NCBI GenBank assembly: GCA_965215715.1
Contig: OZ244129.1
Location: 310,001 to 374,000 of the forward strand
Source of the DNA: HXMU1428-3 sp965215715
Lineage (GTDB): Bacteria > Pseudomonadota > Alphaproteobacteria > Rhizobiales > HXMU1428-3
Length of the DNA stretch: 64,000 nucleotides
Reading direction: 5' to 3'
Each line of letters starts with the position of its first letter. Position 1 is the first letter of the stretch. Made by a program: the position numbers and the translations under genes. Below the pieces are notes generated by a model that worked only from the letters and a program-made list of their open reading frames with translations, was not told where the DNA came from and made no database searches. This document shows, piece after piece, positions 15,894 through 24,829 of this stretch.

Positions 15894-17027
15894 TTAGAAT
15901 AGACGCAACACGTTTTGGTCTGCTTGCGAGGCCAAAGATAGTGCTGTTGAAGACAATTGCTGGCGTGTTTGAAGAGCTAGCAAGTTGGCGCCTTCCTCGT
16001 TAGTGTCAGCCAATGTTAGGTTGGCAGCACCTGTTTCAAGCACGTTGATCAGGTTCTTTGTGAAGTCTTGGCGGGTTTCTACCACTGACAAGTTAGAACC
16101 AAATTTAGAGGCTTGTGAGCGCAAAGTATCTGTTGCAGCTTGTAGGTCTGTTAGGGCTGCATTGATGTCACCATCTGTTTGGAAGGTGTTTTGTGCAGCT
16201 GATACGCCAAGGCCAGATGCATTAAAGGTAACACCTGAGACAGATAGGCTAGATGTTGCATCTTCATTGAAGGTCACAGTTAGGTTGTCACCATCTAGAA
16301 GGTTGATGCCATTATAGCTTGCATCATTTGCCAATTGGTCAATTTGTGAACGAAGTTCGTTAAATTGAGCTGCAAAAGCTGTTCTGTCTGTGTTTTCAGC
16401 GGCTGTTGATGTGCCAACAGTAAGTCCGAGAGCTGCGGCTGGTGTGTTTGTGCTCTCAGCAATGACAAGATCTTCACCGTTGGTGGCTTCTACTTTTAAA
16501 TAACCATCATCGGTAACTGAAGCGCTGACATTTGAAACAGCATTTAGTTTTGACAAAAGCTCAGTTGTGCCGTCGCCATCTGCAACCGTGATGGTAACAG
16601 CTGAGGCTGATCCAACTTGAACAGTGAATGCATCACCATCAGCGATGCCAGCAACATTGGCGCCGATGTCTGTTTCACCAGAAATATCGACGTTACCTGT
16701 TGTTGAGGCTGTGTTACCAGCTGATTGTAAGGCTTGGCGAGCTGTGGCTTCAGCGCTTTCCACCAATTTGGTGATGGCTGAGATGCCTTCATCTGCTGCT
16801 TTAATGGTTTGTACAGCGTTGCCAACAAAGTCTTGCAAGCGAGACAAGTCGTTAGCGCGGCTATTTAAGCTAGAGGCGGTAAAGAACGCTGTTGGATCAT
16901 CCAGTGCGCTGTTGACTTTAAGGCCAGTGGCTAGTTTTTCTTGAGTTTTGCCGAGAAGGTTAGCAGTGTTTTGAAGTGCCAGTAGGTTTGAACGAACTGC
17001 ACTTGATAGAGTGATGTCTGATGCCAT
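15894..17027 (-). CDS. Flagellin with one flagellin-IN type insert (copy C)
   Basis: A 377-residue flagellin with the same D0/D1 helices as A and B but only one inserted beta module (DAFTVQVGSASAVTITVADG ... VSASVTDDGYLKVEATNGED). It corresponds to A or B with about 100 residues missing from the middle. The single module reads like a hybrid: its front half resembles the first module of A/B and its back half (SNVSASVTDDGYLKVEATNG) resembles the second. That suggests recombination between the two modules. It starts at ATG 17027 with the conserved leader. Confidence 0.95.
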   Translation of the reverse strand: MASDITLSSAVRSNLLALQNTANLLGKTQEKLATGLKVNSALDDPTAFFTASSLNSRANDLSRLQDFVGNAVQTIKAADEGISAITKLVESAEATARQALQSAGNTASTTGNVDISGETDIGANVAGIADGDAFTVQVGSASAVTITVADGDGTTELLSKLNAVSNVSASVTDDGYLKVEATNGEDLVIAESTNTPAAALGLTVGTSTAAENTDRTAFAAQFNELRSQIDQLANDASYNGINLLDGDNLTVTFNEDATSSLSVSGVTFNASGLGVSAAQNTFQTDGDINAALTDLQAATDTLRSQASKFGSNLSVVETRQDFTKNLINVLETGAANLTLADTNEEGANLLALQTRQQLSSTALSLASQADQNVLRLF

Positions 17028-17050
17028 GATACGAAATCCTTTCCTAGGTA
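17028..17050 (-). promoter_or_regulatory. Conserved flagellin 5' leader (copy C)
   Basis: The minus strand reads ACCTAGGAAAGGATTT then CGTATC directly before ATG 17027, nearly the same as the copy B leader. It includes the AAAGGA ribosome binding site and a CCTAGG palindrome that might pair or bind FlbT. Confidence 0.5.
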
Positions 17051-17207
17051 CTTTAGGCTTGTGTGCTCTTCCTGAGCGACCTGGAAAAGGATAGCTTTGA
17101 GCGATGAATCGCTCCTAAAATAAAATCTTAAAATTTTAACTGTCTGGGATTTTTTTTATAAGCCATTGATTGTAAATGAAATTTATTTTCATTTTTGAGG
17201 CCGTGCG

Positions 17208-17294
17208 ATGAAATGGAAACGGCTAATGGCGGAAAATCTGGAGATTTTCCGTGATGATCTTGGTAAAGAAAGACTAAAATTGAAAGGCGATTAA
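17208..17294 (+). CDS. Possible 28-residue charged small protein
   Basis: ATG 17208 is preceded by TGAGG with a 7-nt spacer and opens a 28-codon frame (MKWKRLMAENLEIFRDDLGK...) ending at TAA 17292-17294. The predicted peptide is a charged amphipathic helix. Its stop overlaps that of the hydrophobic peptide ORF on the other strand. It could be chance, or the two could be an antisense pair. Confidence 0.2.
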   Translation: MKWKRLMAENLEIFRDDLGKERLKLKGD

Positions 17295-17374
17295 ATCAGC
17301 CCCACAATTGCTGCCCCAATAATGCCAAATGCCAAAATGGTTGTTGCTGTTGCTATGCCATTAGTCACTTGCAT
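17291..17374 (-). CDS. Candidate 27-residue single-pass membrane peptide
   Basis: On the minus strand a strong Shine-Dalgarno GGAGG sits 8 nt before ATG 17374. The frame encodes 27 residues ending at TAA 17293-17291: a short polar start (MQVTNG) and then a continuous hydrophobic, Gly/Ala/Ile-rich segment (ILAFGIIGAAIVGLI) that would form one membrane helix. The ribosome binding site is better than those of most long genes here. Function is unknown; small membrane peptides often regulate transporters or kinases, or act as type I toxins. It is on the same strand as the flagellins and lies 265 bp upstream of flagellin C. Confidence 0.45.
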   Translation of the reverse strand: MQVTNGIATATTILAFGIIGAAIVGLI

Positions 17375-17446
17375 GAATAAAGCCTCCGGTTCATACGCAA
17401 ACACTTTTCTTTATAAGTTTCTTTTTGGCGTTTCATTGTTTCTTAT

Positions 17447-17514
17447 GCTTTAGATTGCCCACCAGCAACCGCACTATTTCCCAAAACCGGTGTCCACTTT
17501 TGGGTGAAACGCTC
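17447..17514 (+). repeat. Short dispersed repeat, A+B form
   Basis: Motif A (GCTTTAGATTGCCCACCAGC..., 17447-17475) is followed by motif B (CCCAAAACCGGTGTCCACTT..., 17480-17514), a hairpin with CCCAAAA/TTTTGGG arms and a GTGAAACGCTC tail. It is the best-preserved combined copy in the window. Confidence 0.75.
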
Positions 17515-17762
17515 CAGAGCAATGCTTGCAGCTATGAGTCGATATTCTTCGACACATTAGATCGTCGATTAGCTCGGCTTCTTATTAGTCAAAAGTATCA
17601 ATTAAATGAGCTGAGAGTACAAGTGTTTTTTTCTCTTGTGGCTATATAGCCTCTATTGTGATGAATTTGTTGTATGTGGGCGGAATGATTATTTGAGACC
17701 ATCTGATAAGGGGGGAGCTTATTGTTTTTCATGCGTATTTTATAGCTGTTGAAGTCTTTGTT

Positions 17763-20700
17763 TTAAGTTTTTTTACCGTATCCGCCCCCCGTTGGTGTGA
17801 TAATTGTGATGCTATCTCCTCTGTTCATATTTTGTGTGCAGCAGGCTTTTAGGGGCACTTGCGTGCCATTTTGGGTGGTGAGGATGTTTTGCCCCTTTTG
17901 CCCTGCTTGTCCGCCTTTGACCCCTGGAATGGCTTTTTCTCGATAGCTTGTGAGTAGGCTGAGTGTCATTGGGGTTTTAAAGGTAAGGGTGCGTGAGATG
18001 CCATCACCAGCGTTCCATTTGCCTTTACCGCCACTGCCTTTATTGAGGCAAAACTCTTTTAATATAACCGGATAACGGGTCTCAAGGATTTCTGGATCGG
18101 TGAGGCGAGAATTGGTCATATGGGTGTGGACGGCCGGGCTGCCATCAAAGCCAGGACCTGCTGGGGCACCAGAGCATAAGGTTTCGTAATATTGGTAGGT
18201 CTCATCGCCAAAGGTGAGGTTGTTCATGGTGCCTTGGGCGAGGCCTAAACAGCCAAAGGCACCATAGAGGCAATTGGTCACCACTTGGCTGGTCTCTACA
18301 TTGCCCGCGACCACAGCGGCAGGGTAGGTGGGGGCCAGCAGGGAGTTTTCAGGAATGATTAGGTTGATGGGGCGCAAACAGCCGGCGTTCATGGGGATGT
18401 TGCCTTTGAGCAGAGTGCGCAGGACATATAGGACTGCTGCGCGGGTAACGGGGGCCGGGGCGTTAAAATTATCATTTGTTTGGCCGCTGGTGCCGGTGAA
18501 ATCGATGGTTAGGGTTTGTGTGTCCAAATCGGGTGTGATGGTGAGGGCGATGGTTGTGCCTTGGTCGGTGCTGGTTTTGTAGTTGCCTTCAAATTGTCCG
18601 CTGAGTTTGTCTGTGGCGATGCGCTCTATCAGCTCTTTGACAGCCATCTCAGCTTGGGTTTGCACAAAGCCCATATAGGCTTGAAGAACATTTGTGCCAA
18701 AATTATTGCAAGCTGTTTGTAGTTCTTTGACGCCTTTGGCGCAGGCGGCCAGTTGGGCTTTTAGGTCGGCAATGTTTTGTTGGGGGTTTCGTGCGGGGTA
18801 TTGGTGGTTTGTTAGCAATGCCTTGATGGCTTGTTCTTGGAAGACACCGTTTTTTACGATCTGGATGTTATCAAAGGTGATGCCTTCTTCATGGATGGTG
18901 GTGGCCATTGGGCTCATGGAACCGGGGGTGATGCCACCTATGTCTGCATGATGGCCGCGGGCCGCGACAAAGGCGATGAGCTTTGCCTTTTCAAACACTT
19001 GATCCTTTTCAAAAACTGGGGTGATGACGGTGATGTCTGGCAAATGGGTGCCGCCCTTATAAGGGGCGTTGATCATAAAGGCGTCGCCCTCTTGCATGCC
19101 GTTTGGATTGGCTTTGATGATGGCGCTAACCGCTTGGTCCATAGAGCCAAGATGCACTGGCATGTGCGGGGCGTTGGCAATCAGGGCGCCGGTTTGGTCA
19201 AACAGGGCGCAGGAAAAGTCGAGGCGTTCTTTAATGTTAACCGATTGGGCGGTGGCACGCAGGGCTTCTCCCATTTGTTCTGCAATGGACATGAAAAGGC
19301 TGTTAAACAGCTCTAACCGGATGGGGTCTGGTTTTGTTGTGCTGATCTCAGTGCGGTCTTGTTTGGTGTCTTTGTGGTCTAGAATGACGTGCCCGTGTAG
19401 GGTTTTGCTTGCGCTCCAGCCTTTAGGAACAAAAATGGTTTGGTTGGGCTCGATCAGCAAAGCGGGGCCGTTAAGACTATGGCCGGTTAAATTTTGTTGT
19501 TTGGTTTCATCATATAGATCGGCTTGTTGCCATTCGTTTTGGTCAAAAATTTGGATGGTTTTGGTCGCCTTGAGGGGCTTGTTGTTTTTTTCCAGTGCTG
19601 GGGTTTTCCCAAGTGTGTCTTGATTGAGCGCGACCTCTACCTCTATTTGTTCAATGGAAATGGGTGTTTGGGTTTGCAGGAAGCCGAATTGGTCTTTGTG
19701 GGCTTGCTCGAAACTTTCACGCATTTTGTCAGGCCTGTTTAAGGGGATGGGGAGTTTTGTTTCCACCCCTTGATAGGCAAGGTAGCATGTGGTGGTTGTG
19801 GCCCAGCTGCCATCGTATTTTCTCAGGTCTTGTTGGGCTTTCTTGCTCAAATCATCTGCTATCACCTTCAAGTCTTGCTCGCTTGTTTGGCTTAGCCCCA
19901 AGTTGAGCATCTTGCGTCGGCGCGCGGCTGGGTTTGCCAGCCCCATGCCGAAGGCGGAGAGTAGGCCGCTTTGGGCGTGGATGAACACTTTGGGAATGCC
20001 CAGGTTTTGGGCAATGGCGGCAGCATGTTGGCCTCCCGCACCGCCATAACATTGCAGGGTATAGGTGTTGACATCAATGCCGCGTTCAACGGAGATTTTT
20101 TTAATCGCGGCCGCCATGTTTTCATTGGCGATGCGGATATAGCCTTCGGCAATGGTGGGCGGGCTTAAGGTTGGGTCAATTTCCGCAGCGCGTTTTTCGA
20201 AGGCGGTTTCAACACTTGCTTTGTCCAGCGGTTGGTCTTGATTAGGGCCGAAAATGTGGGGGAAGGTATCAGCGTCAATGCGCCCGGTCATGAGGTTGGC
20301 ATCGGTAATGGTTAAGGGGCCGTTGTTGCGATAGCACGTAGGGCCGGGATGGGCACCGGCGCTTTCAGGCCCCACGTTCATGCGCGCATTCTCATAGCCT
20401 AAAATTGAACCTCCACCGGCAGCAACAGTGTGAATGTGGAGCATAGGAGCTTGCAAACGGTTGCCGGCAATTTGGGTTTCAAAACTAATGTCATAGTTGC
20501 CGTTGTAATGGGCCACATCAGTAGATGTGCCGCCCATATCGAAACAGATGATTTTGTCAAACCCGGCTTGTTTTGCGGTTTTGGCCGCCCCAACAATGCC
20601 GCCTGCCGGTCCAGAGAGGATGGCGTCTTTGCCGTGAAATAGTTCTGGTGCACTCAAGGCTCCTGAGGAGGTCATGAAAGAGAGGTCTATTTGGGTGCGG

Positions 20701-21416
20701 TTAGAATCTAATTGGGTTTGCACTTGATTTGTATAATGGTGGAGGAGGGGCGTGAGGTAGGCGTCCACCATGGTGGTGTCACCGCGCGGGATGTATTTGA
20801 TGAGCGGGCTGACTTTATGGCTAACCGAGATTTGAGTGTAGCCAATGTCTTTGGCGATTTGGGCTACGGCGTTTTCATGTGCCGGATATTTGTAGCTGTG
20901 CATGAAAAGAATGGCGAGGGCGCGGATGCCGTTTTGATAATAACGCTCTAAAATTTTGCGGGCTTGGCTTTCATCTAACGGGGTGATGAGGGTGCCATCT
21001 GCATCTACGCGCTCATCTATGCTTTCAGTTGCCGCGTAGAGCATGGTAGGTTTTTGGATGTTGAGCGCAAATATGTCATTGCGGGCTTGGGTTCCGATTT
21101 CTAGGCAGTCGCTCAGACCTTGGCTGGTGAGCAAAAGGGTGGGCTCTCCCTTGTGTTCCAGCAGAGCATTGGTGGCAACGGTGGTGCCCATGCGCACCGT
21201 GTTAACTGTGTTTGCAGGTATGGGATCTTGCTTGTTTAATCCTAAGCTCAGGCGAATGCCCTCAATGGCGGCGTCTTTGTAATGATCTGGATTTTGGGAT
21301 AAAAGTTTGATCGCATTAATGGTGCCATTGGGGCTTTGGGCGATAATGTCGGTAAATGTGCCGCCGCGATCAATAAAGAATGACCATTTTTTATTGTGAT
21401 TGGTTTGATTTGTCAT
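17763..21416 (-). CDS. ATP-dependent 5-oxoprolinase (fused HyuA-HyuB type)
   Basis: A 1217-residue protein with the hydantoinase/oxoprolinase A and B subunits joined in one chain, as in eukaryotic 5-oxoprolinase. HyuA (about 1-690) begins with FFIDRGGTFTDII, carries AILSGPAGGIVGAAKTA and the phosphate-binding CFDMGGTSTDVAHY, and has CYGGAGGQHAAAIA. HyuB (about 700-1217) begins near LFNSLFMSIAEQMGEALRAT and has AARGHHADIGGITPGSMSP, EILETRYPV and a C-terminal GGGYG. The likely reaction is ATP-driven opening of 5-oxo-L-proline to glutamate, which salvages oxoproline from glutathione or damaged glutamine. Hydantoin substrates are possible. It is monocistronic and divergent from djlA. Confidence 0.9.
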   Translation of the reverse strand: MTNQTNHNKKWSFFIDRGGTFTDIIAQSPNGTINAIKLLSQNPDHYKDAAIEGIRLSLGLNKQDPIPANTVNTVRMGTTVATNALLEHKGEPTLLLTSQGLSDCLEIGTQARNDIFALNIQKPTMLYAATESIDERVDADGTLITPLDESQARKILERYYQNGIRALAILFMHSYKYPAHENAVAQIAKDIGYTQISVSHKVSPLIKYIPRGDTTMVDAYLTPLLHHYTNQVQTQLDSNRTQIDLSFMTSSGALSAPELFHGKDAILSGPAGGIVGAAKTAKQAGFDKIICFDMGGTSTDVAHYNGNYDISFETQIAGNRLQAPMLHIHTVAAGGGSILGYENARMNVGPESAGAHPGPTCYRNNGPLTITDANLMTGRIDADTFPHIFGPNQDQPLDKASVETAFEKRAAEIDPTLSPPTIAEGYIRIANENMAAAIKKISVERGIDVNTYTLQCYGGAGGQHAAAIAQNLGIPKVFIHAQSGLLSAFGMGLANPAARRRKMLNLGLSQTSEQDLKVIADDLSKKAQQDLRKYDGSWATTTTCYLAYQGVETKLPIPLNRPDKMRESFEQAHKDQFGFLQTQTPISIEQIEVEVALNQDTLGKTPALEKNNKPLKATKTIQIFDQNEWQQADLYDETKQQNLTGHSLNGPALLIEPNQTIFVPKGWSASKTLHGHVILDHKDTKQDRTEISTTKPDPIRLELFNSLFMSIAEQMGEALRATAQSVNIKERLDFSCALFDQTGALIANAPHMPVHLGSMDQAVSAIIKANPNGMQEGDAFMINAPYKGGTHLPDITVITPVFEKDQVFEKAKLIAFVAARGHHADIGGITPGSMSPMATTIHEEGITFDNIQIVKNGVFQEQAIKALLTNHQYPARNPQQNIADLKAQLAACAKGVKELQTACNNFGTNVLQAYMGFVQTQAEMAVKELIERIATDKLSGQFEGNYKTSTDQGTTIALTITPDLDTQTLTIDFTGTSGQTNDNFNAPAPVTRAAVLYVLRTLLKGNIPMNAGCLRPINLIIPENSLLAPTYPAAVVAGNVETSQVVTNCLYGAFGCLGLAQGTMNNLTFGDETYQYYETLCSGAPAGPGFDGSPAVHTHMTNSRLTDPEILETRYPVILKEFCLNKGSGGKGKWNAGDGISRTLTFKTPMTLSLLTSYREKAIPGVKGGQAGQKGQNILTTQNGTQVPLKACCTQNMNRGDSITIITPTGGGYGKKT

Positions 21417-21500
21417 TGAGTTTTAATATGATGTCTTATCTTTATTCGATATTTTGTTGTTTAGACTACTGGATCAGTTCAGAACTGGAAAGGAAAATTG

Positions 21501-22220
21501 ATGTCGCTTTGGGGTAAACTTGCTGGCGGGGCCGCTGGGTTGATGATTGGTGGCCCTTTGGGCGGTGTGCTGGGGTTGGTGGCTGGACATTTTACCCTTG
21601 ACCAGTGGCTTGAAGGGGAGCGCCCGTCTGAACAAGAGGTGGCCTTCACGGTTGGGGTGATTGCGCTGGGGGCAAAGATTGCCAAAGCTGATGGGGTTGT
21701 GGTGCGCGATGAGGTTTATGCCTTTCGTGAAGTGTTTAAGGTGCCTGAAGATGATGTGAAAAATGTTGCCCGTCTGTTTGATTTGGCCAAGCAAGAGGTG
21801 GCCGGGTTTGATGCTTATGCACGCCAGTTGGCTGAGCTGATGAAGGATGACAAGGCAACTTTGGAAGATGTGTTGGATGGGTTGTTTCATATTGCTAAGG
21901 CTGATCATGTTTTGCACCCGCAAGAGATATCTTATTTGCAAGAGGTGGCTTCTATTTTTGGGTTTACCGAGACTGAATTTGAGTCCATTCAAGCGCGCCA
22001 TGTTAGAGAGGTCGGGCGAGACCCTTACCAGATTTTAGGGCTTGAGCGCGGGGTGAGTGATGATGAGTTAAAGGCGCATTATCGCCAGCTTGTGAAAGAA
22101 AACCACCCGGACCATTTGATTGGCCGCGGTGTGCCGGAGGAGTTTTTAGCCATTGCAACAGAGCGGCTAAAGGCAATAAATGAGGCTTATGACCAGGTGG
22201 CAAAGGAGCGCGGACTTTGA
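21501..22220 (+). CDS. djlA: DjlA-type DnaJ co-chaperone (TerB + J domain)
   Basis: A 239-residue protein. I choose ATG 21501 (AAAGGA 6 nt upstream) over the adjoining TTG at 21498. A Gly-rich hydrophobic N terminus (about 5-27, GGAAGLMIGGPLGGVLGLVA) may be a membrane segment. A TerB-like helical domain (about 45-150) follows, then a C-terminal J domain (about 172-238) from DPYQILGLERG with the HPD motif in KENHPDHLIG. The J domain stimulates DnaK ATPase; DjlA proteins act at the inner membrane. It overlaps the following amidase gene by 4 bp. Confidence 0.9.
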   Translation: MSLWGKLAGGAAGLMIGGPLGGVLGLVAGHFTLDQWLEGERPSEQEVAFTVGVIALGAKIAKADGVVVRDEVYAFREVFKVPEDDVKNVARLFDLAKQEVAGFDAYARQLAELMKDDKATLEDVLDGLFHIAKADHVLHPQEISYLQEVASIFGFTETEFESIQARHVREVGRDPYQILGLERGVSDDELKAHYRQLVKENHPDHLIGRGVPEEFLAIATERLKAINEAYDQVAKERGL

Positions 22221-22999
22221 CCAAGCTTGCCTCGCCGCGAATGCCCAATGATACATCTTTGCTCACCCCTGAATGCTGGGTGCCCTCGCCTAATTATGGA
22301 CCGCGGGCTGAGGGGTGTGCCATTGATATGTTGCTGCTGCATTATACTGCAACACCGACCAATGCTTATGCGCTTGAACTTTTAACCAGCTGCGAGGCGG
22401 GGGTGTCTTCTCATTATTTGATTGATGGAGAGGGGCGGATTTTCCAGCTGGTGGCTGAGGAGCACCGGGCTTGGCATGCAGGTGATGCGTTTTGGGCCGG
22501 GCAAAGCGATATTAATTCGTGTTCCATTGGCATTGAGATCCAAAATCAAGGGGCGGCTTTGGCTAAAGTGCCCGCTTATGGGAAAGCTCAGATGGCGGCG
22601 GTCGTGGCACTTTGCAAAGATATTGTTAGGCGTCATAACATCACACCGGAGCGGGTGTTGGGCCATTCTGATGTGGCCCCGCATCGCAAGCAAGACCCTG
22701 GCGCTCATTTTGATTGGCAGCGGCTGGCAGGCGAGGGTGTCGGGCTTTGGTTTGATCAGACCGATTTGGGCGATGAACGTGAAGCTTTATTGTTGAGCGC
22801 GCGCGATGAGATAAAGGGTTTGCAGGAAAAGCTATGTGAGATTGGGTATGGGCTGGATATCACAGGTGAGTTTGATGAACGTACCCATTTGGTTATCACC
22901 GCATTTCAGCGTCATTACCGCCCCTGTTTTGTAAATGGTGTCCTTGATCGGCAGACCGCTGATTTAATTGATTTGCTTCATGCAAAGATTAAGACTTGA
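22217..22999 (+). CDS. N-acetylmuramoyl-L-alanine amidase, AmiD-like
   Basis: A 260-residue protein. TTG 22217 is chosen because AAGGAG lies 8 nt upstream, whereas ATG 22241 has no ribosome binding site; the TTG overlaps the djlA stop (TTGA), so translation is coupled. The Amidase_2 domain (about 25-175) has zinc ligands consistent with His42 (LLLHYT), His150 (VLGHSDVAPH) and Asp160 (RKQDPG). A C-terminal peptidoglycan-binding domain (about 195-258) carries LQEKLCEIGYGLDITGEFDE. It cleaves the bond between muramic acid and the stem peptide. No clear signal peptide is visible, so it may act on recycled cytoplasmic muropeptides, like AmpD. Confidence 0.9.
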   Translation: MTKLASPRMPNDTSLLTPECWVPSPNYGPRAEGCAIDMLLLHYTATPTNAYALELLTSCEAGVSSHYLIDGEGRIFQLVAEEHRAWHAGDAFWAGQSDINSCSIGIEIQNQGAALAKVPAYGKAQMAAVVALCKDIVRRHNITPERVLGHSDVAPHRKQDPGAHFDWQRLAGEGVGLWFDQTDLGDEREALLLSARDEIKGLQEKLCEIGYGLDITGEFDERTHLVITAFQRHYRPCFVNGVLDRQTADLIDLLHAKIKT

Positions 23000-23030
23000 C
23001 GACTAGAAGCTTGCTTGCCAAAACTATTTT

Positions 23031-23452
23031 GTCAGCTGGCTGGATGGCCGCTTGAGGGATTGTTTTGTATCAAAATGGTTGTTTTAAGAGGAAAGTCCGG
23101 GCTCCAGAGAAGCAGGATGCCGGGGAAATCCCGGCGGGGGTGAGATTTTCTCGCTCTTAGGGAAAGTGCCACAGAAAATGAACCGCCTTTTTTTAAAGGT
23201 AAGGGTGAAAAGGTGCGGTAAGAGCGCACCGCGCATCTTGCAAAAGATGTGGTCACGGTAAACCCCATCCGGAGCAAAACCAAATAGGGATGATTGGGCG
23301 CTCTCGCGTCTGGCGTGTTTCTCCGTTTATCATCCGGGTTGGTTGCTTGAGTTTGGTGGTAACATCAAAACTAGATGAATGGTCATCATAGGGGCTGTTT
23401 TTTTTATGAAAAAATGGCTTTTATACAGAACCCGGCTTATAGGCCAGCTGAC
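23031..23452 (+). ncRNA. rnpB: RNase P RNA (bacterial type A)
   Basis: The catalytic RNA of RNase P, which matures tRNA 5' ends. P1 is closed by a perfect 10-bp pairing of GTCAGCTGGC (23031-23040) with GCCAGCTGAC (23443-23452). Universal cores are visible: GAGGAAAGTCCGGGCTCC near 23090, CGGTAAACCCCATCCGGAGC near 23257, AGATGAATGGTCATC near 23371, and the 3' ACAGAACCCGGCTTATAGGC. At about 422 nt it is typical in size for alphaproteobacteria. It starts 31 bp after the amidase gene and ends in TAATTTTTT. Position upstream of mraZ is conserved in this group. Confidence 0.97.
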
Positions 23453-23589
23453 TAATTTTTTGTGGTTATTGCTTTTTGCGTATAGACCTTGACATGTGAA
23501 AGCAAATCATTGGATAGGCTGAGAGTGGATATTTTTTATTAATAAGATATTTTATTATTATTTTTTAGCCAACTCAGTTGGGGAGCGGT

Positions 23590-24204
23590 ATGAAATTAAT
23601 CAGTAGCACAACATCACCCTTTGCTCGCAAAGTCAGAGTTCTTCTTATTGAAAAAGGGTTTCCAGATATTGAAGTTGAAATGCTTAATCCTTGGGAGGAC
23701 CCTGAAGAACTGGTGGCCGTTAACCCGTTTAGCCGGGTGCCGGCTTTGGTGTTAAAAAATGGGGTGGTGTTTTACGATAGCCAATTGATTGTTGAGTATA
23801 TTGAAAACACAATGCAGGGGCCTAAATTTATTCCAGAATCGGGGGCTGCTCGTTGGATGGTTTTGCAAGGGCAAGCTTTGGGGGATAATTTGATTGAGGT
23901 TGGCATTCGCCCTTTGTTAGAGCGCCGCAGGCCAGAAGAGCTGCAAATCAAAGAAAAAATTATTCGTGATGAGATTGTTTTGGCACGCGGCATTGGTGCG
24001 GCTGCGAAGCTTGTGAAAGTGTTGGAGCCTCCGCTGAACATTGGCCATATTGCGATTGCCTGTGCTTTAGGGTTTATTGATTTTCGTTTTCCGCATTTAA
24101 AATGGCGCGATCATCATCCGCAATTGTCTGCGTGGTATCAAGATATGCGGCTTCGTCCGTCGATGCAGGCAACAGTCCCCTTTGAGCCGGAGCAAAAGGC
24201 TTAA
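23590..24204 (+). CDS. Glutathione S-transferase family protein
   Basis: A 204-residue cytosolic GST. ATG 23590 (GGGAG 6 nt upstream) starts exactly at the thioredoxin-fold N terminus MKLISSTTSPFARKVR; an in-frame TTG at 23578 would add four residues. The Ser/Pro region SPFARKV is the usual glutathione-activating site, followed by NPFSRVPALV (cis-Pro loop) and YDSQLIVEYIE (glutathione gamma-Glu contact). The C-terminal helical domain ends near residue 195. It resembles the stringent-starvation/GST group common in Rhizobiales. The substrate is unknown. Confidence 0.9.
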   Translation: MKLISSTTSPFARKVRVLLIEKGFPDIEVEMLNPWEDPEELVAVNPFSRVPALVLKNGVVFYDSQLIVEYIENTMQGPKFIPESGAARWMVLQGQALGDNLIEVGIRPLLERRRPEELQIKEKIIRDEIVLARGIGAAAKLVKVLEPPLNIGHIAIACALGFIDFRFPHLKWRDHHPQLSAWYQDMRLRPSMQATVPFEPEQKA

Positions 24205-24249
24205 AAGAGTTTTCTTATAATTGCTTGGGGCTGATAATCTTTTATTGTC

Positions 24250-24645
24250 CTAAAAAGAATAGTTCAGAGTGAGTGTGCCCACCTGACCCATGGGGGCACA
24301 AAACTCGCCTTCGCCTTGCAGCGTTGAGAGGTCTCCGGTGCCCGATCCTGGTTTTATCTGGTAGGTGCCTTTGGCTTGTTTGCCATCAAAATGGCCATTT
24401 TGTTCAATGGCAAAGCTGCCCGCACGCCCCCCAATGCTCCCATTGATTTGTTGTAATCCTATGAAAGATGCCGTGCCATCGGCCTTGTGTTTCATGAGAT
24501 AAATCACTGAACCGACACCTGTTATGTCACCAGTATAGTTCTTAGAAACAAGGGCTTGGGTGATTTTTAAATCTTCAGTTGAGCCTTCATATGGCTTTTC
24601 TTCCCATGATGTGACTGTGAAATTTGATGCCGCGTTTTGGCTCAT
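24250..24645 (-). CDS. DUF3224 family protein
   Basis: A 131-residue protein with GGGAGA about 8 nt before ATG 24645. It matches DUF3224: an open beta-barrel fold with early FTVTSWEEKPYEG, central AGSFAIEQNGHFDGKQAKGT, and GSGTGDLSTLQGEG near the C terminus. The fold is similar to allene-oxide-cyclase-like barrels, but no enzymatic role is established. It is convergent with the GST gene across a 45-bp gap and divergent from mraZ. Confidence 0.85.
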   Translation of the reverse strand: MSQNAASNFTVTSWEEKPYEGSTEDLKITQALVSKNYTGDITGVGSVIYLMKHKADGTASFIGLQQINGSIGGRAGSFAIEQNGHFDGKQAKGTYQIKPGSGTGDLSTLQGEGEFCAPMGQVGTLTLNYSF

Positions 24646-24829
24646 TGACGCGTCTCCCTGTTTGCCCCGGAGTGGGTTGTGCCATTGCCAGGCTTGGCTG
24701 TCAATTGATCTGCCTGTTCCTGGTTATCTCTTTGTGTTTTTCACCTTGAATAATTTGTTTGCAGATCATGTGTTTAATGATTGTTTGGGCTGTGGAAAAC
24801 CATATTAACTCCTAAATTTTCCGTTAATT

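Larger units (their letters stand above)
17051..17762. other. 712-bp region between flagellin C and 5-oxoprolinase
   Basis: It holds the flagellin C promoter, including a perfect hairpin GAGCGAT-ga-ATCGCTC at 17099-17114, about 80 bp upstream of the gene. Two short ORFs that converge at 17291-17294 are listed separately, as is an A+B short repeat at 17447-17514. The stretch 17520-17762, just past the end of the oxoprolinase gene, shows nothing I can support; a 74-codon frame there (from 17425) overlaps the repeat and is not credible. Confidence 0.4.

Noticed and set aside
18328..20951. Several antisense frames inside the 5-oxoprolinase gene (up to 184 codons)
   Set aside because: They overlap a full-length gene with clear domains and have no ribosome binding sites or recognisable motifs.
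21474..22001. 175-codon leftward frame opposite djlA
   Set aside because: Fully antisense to a well-supported TerB-DnaJ gene; no plausible fold.
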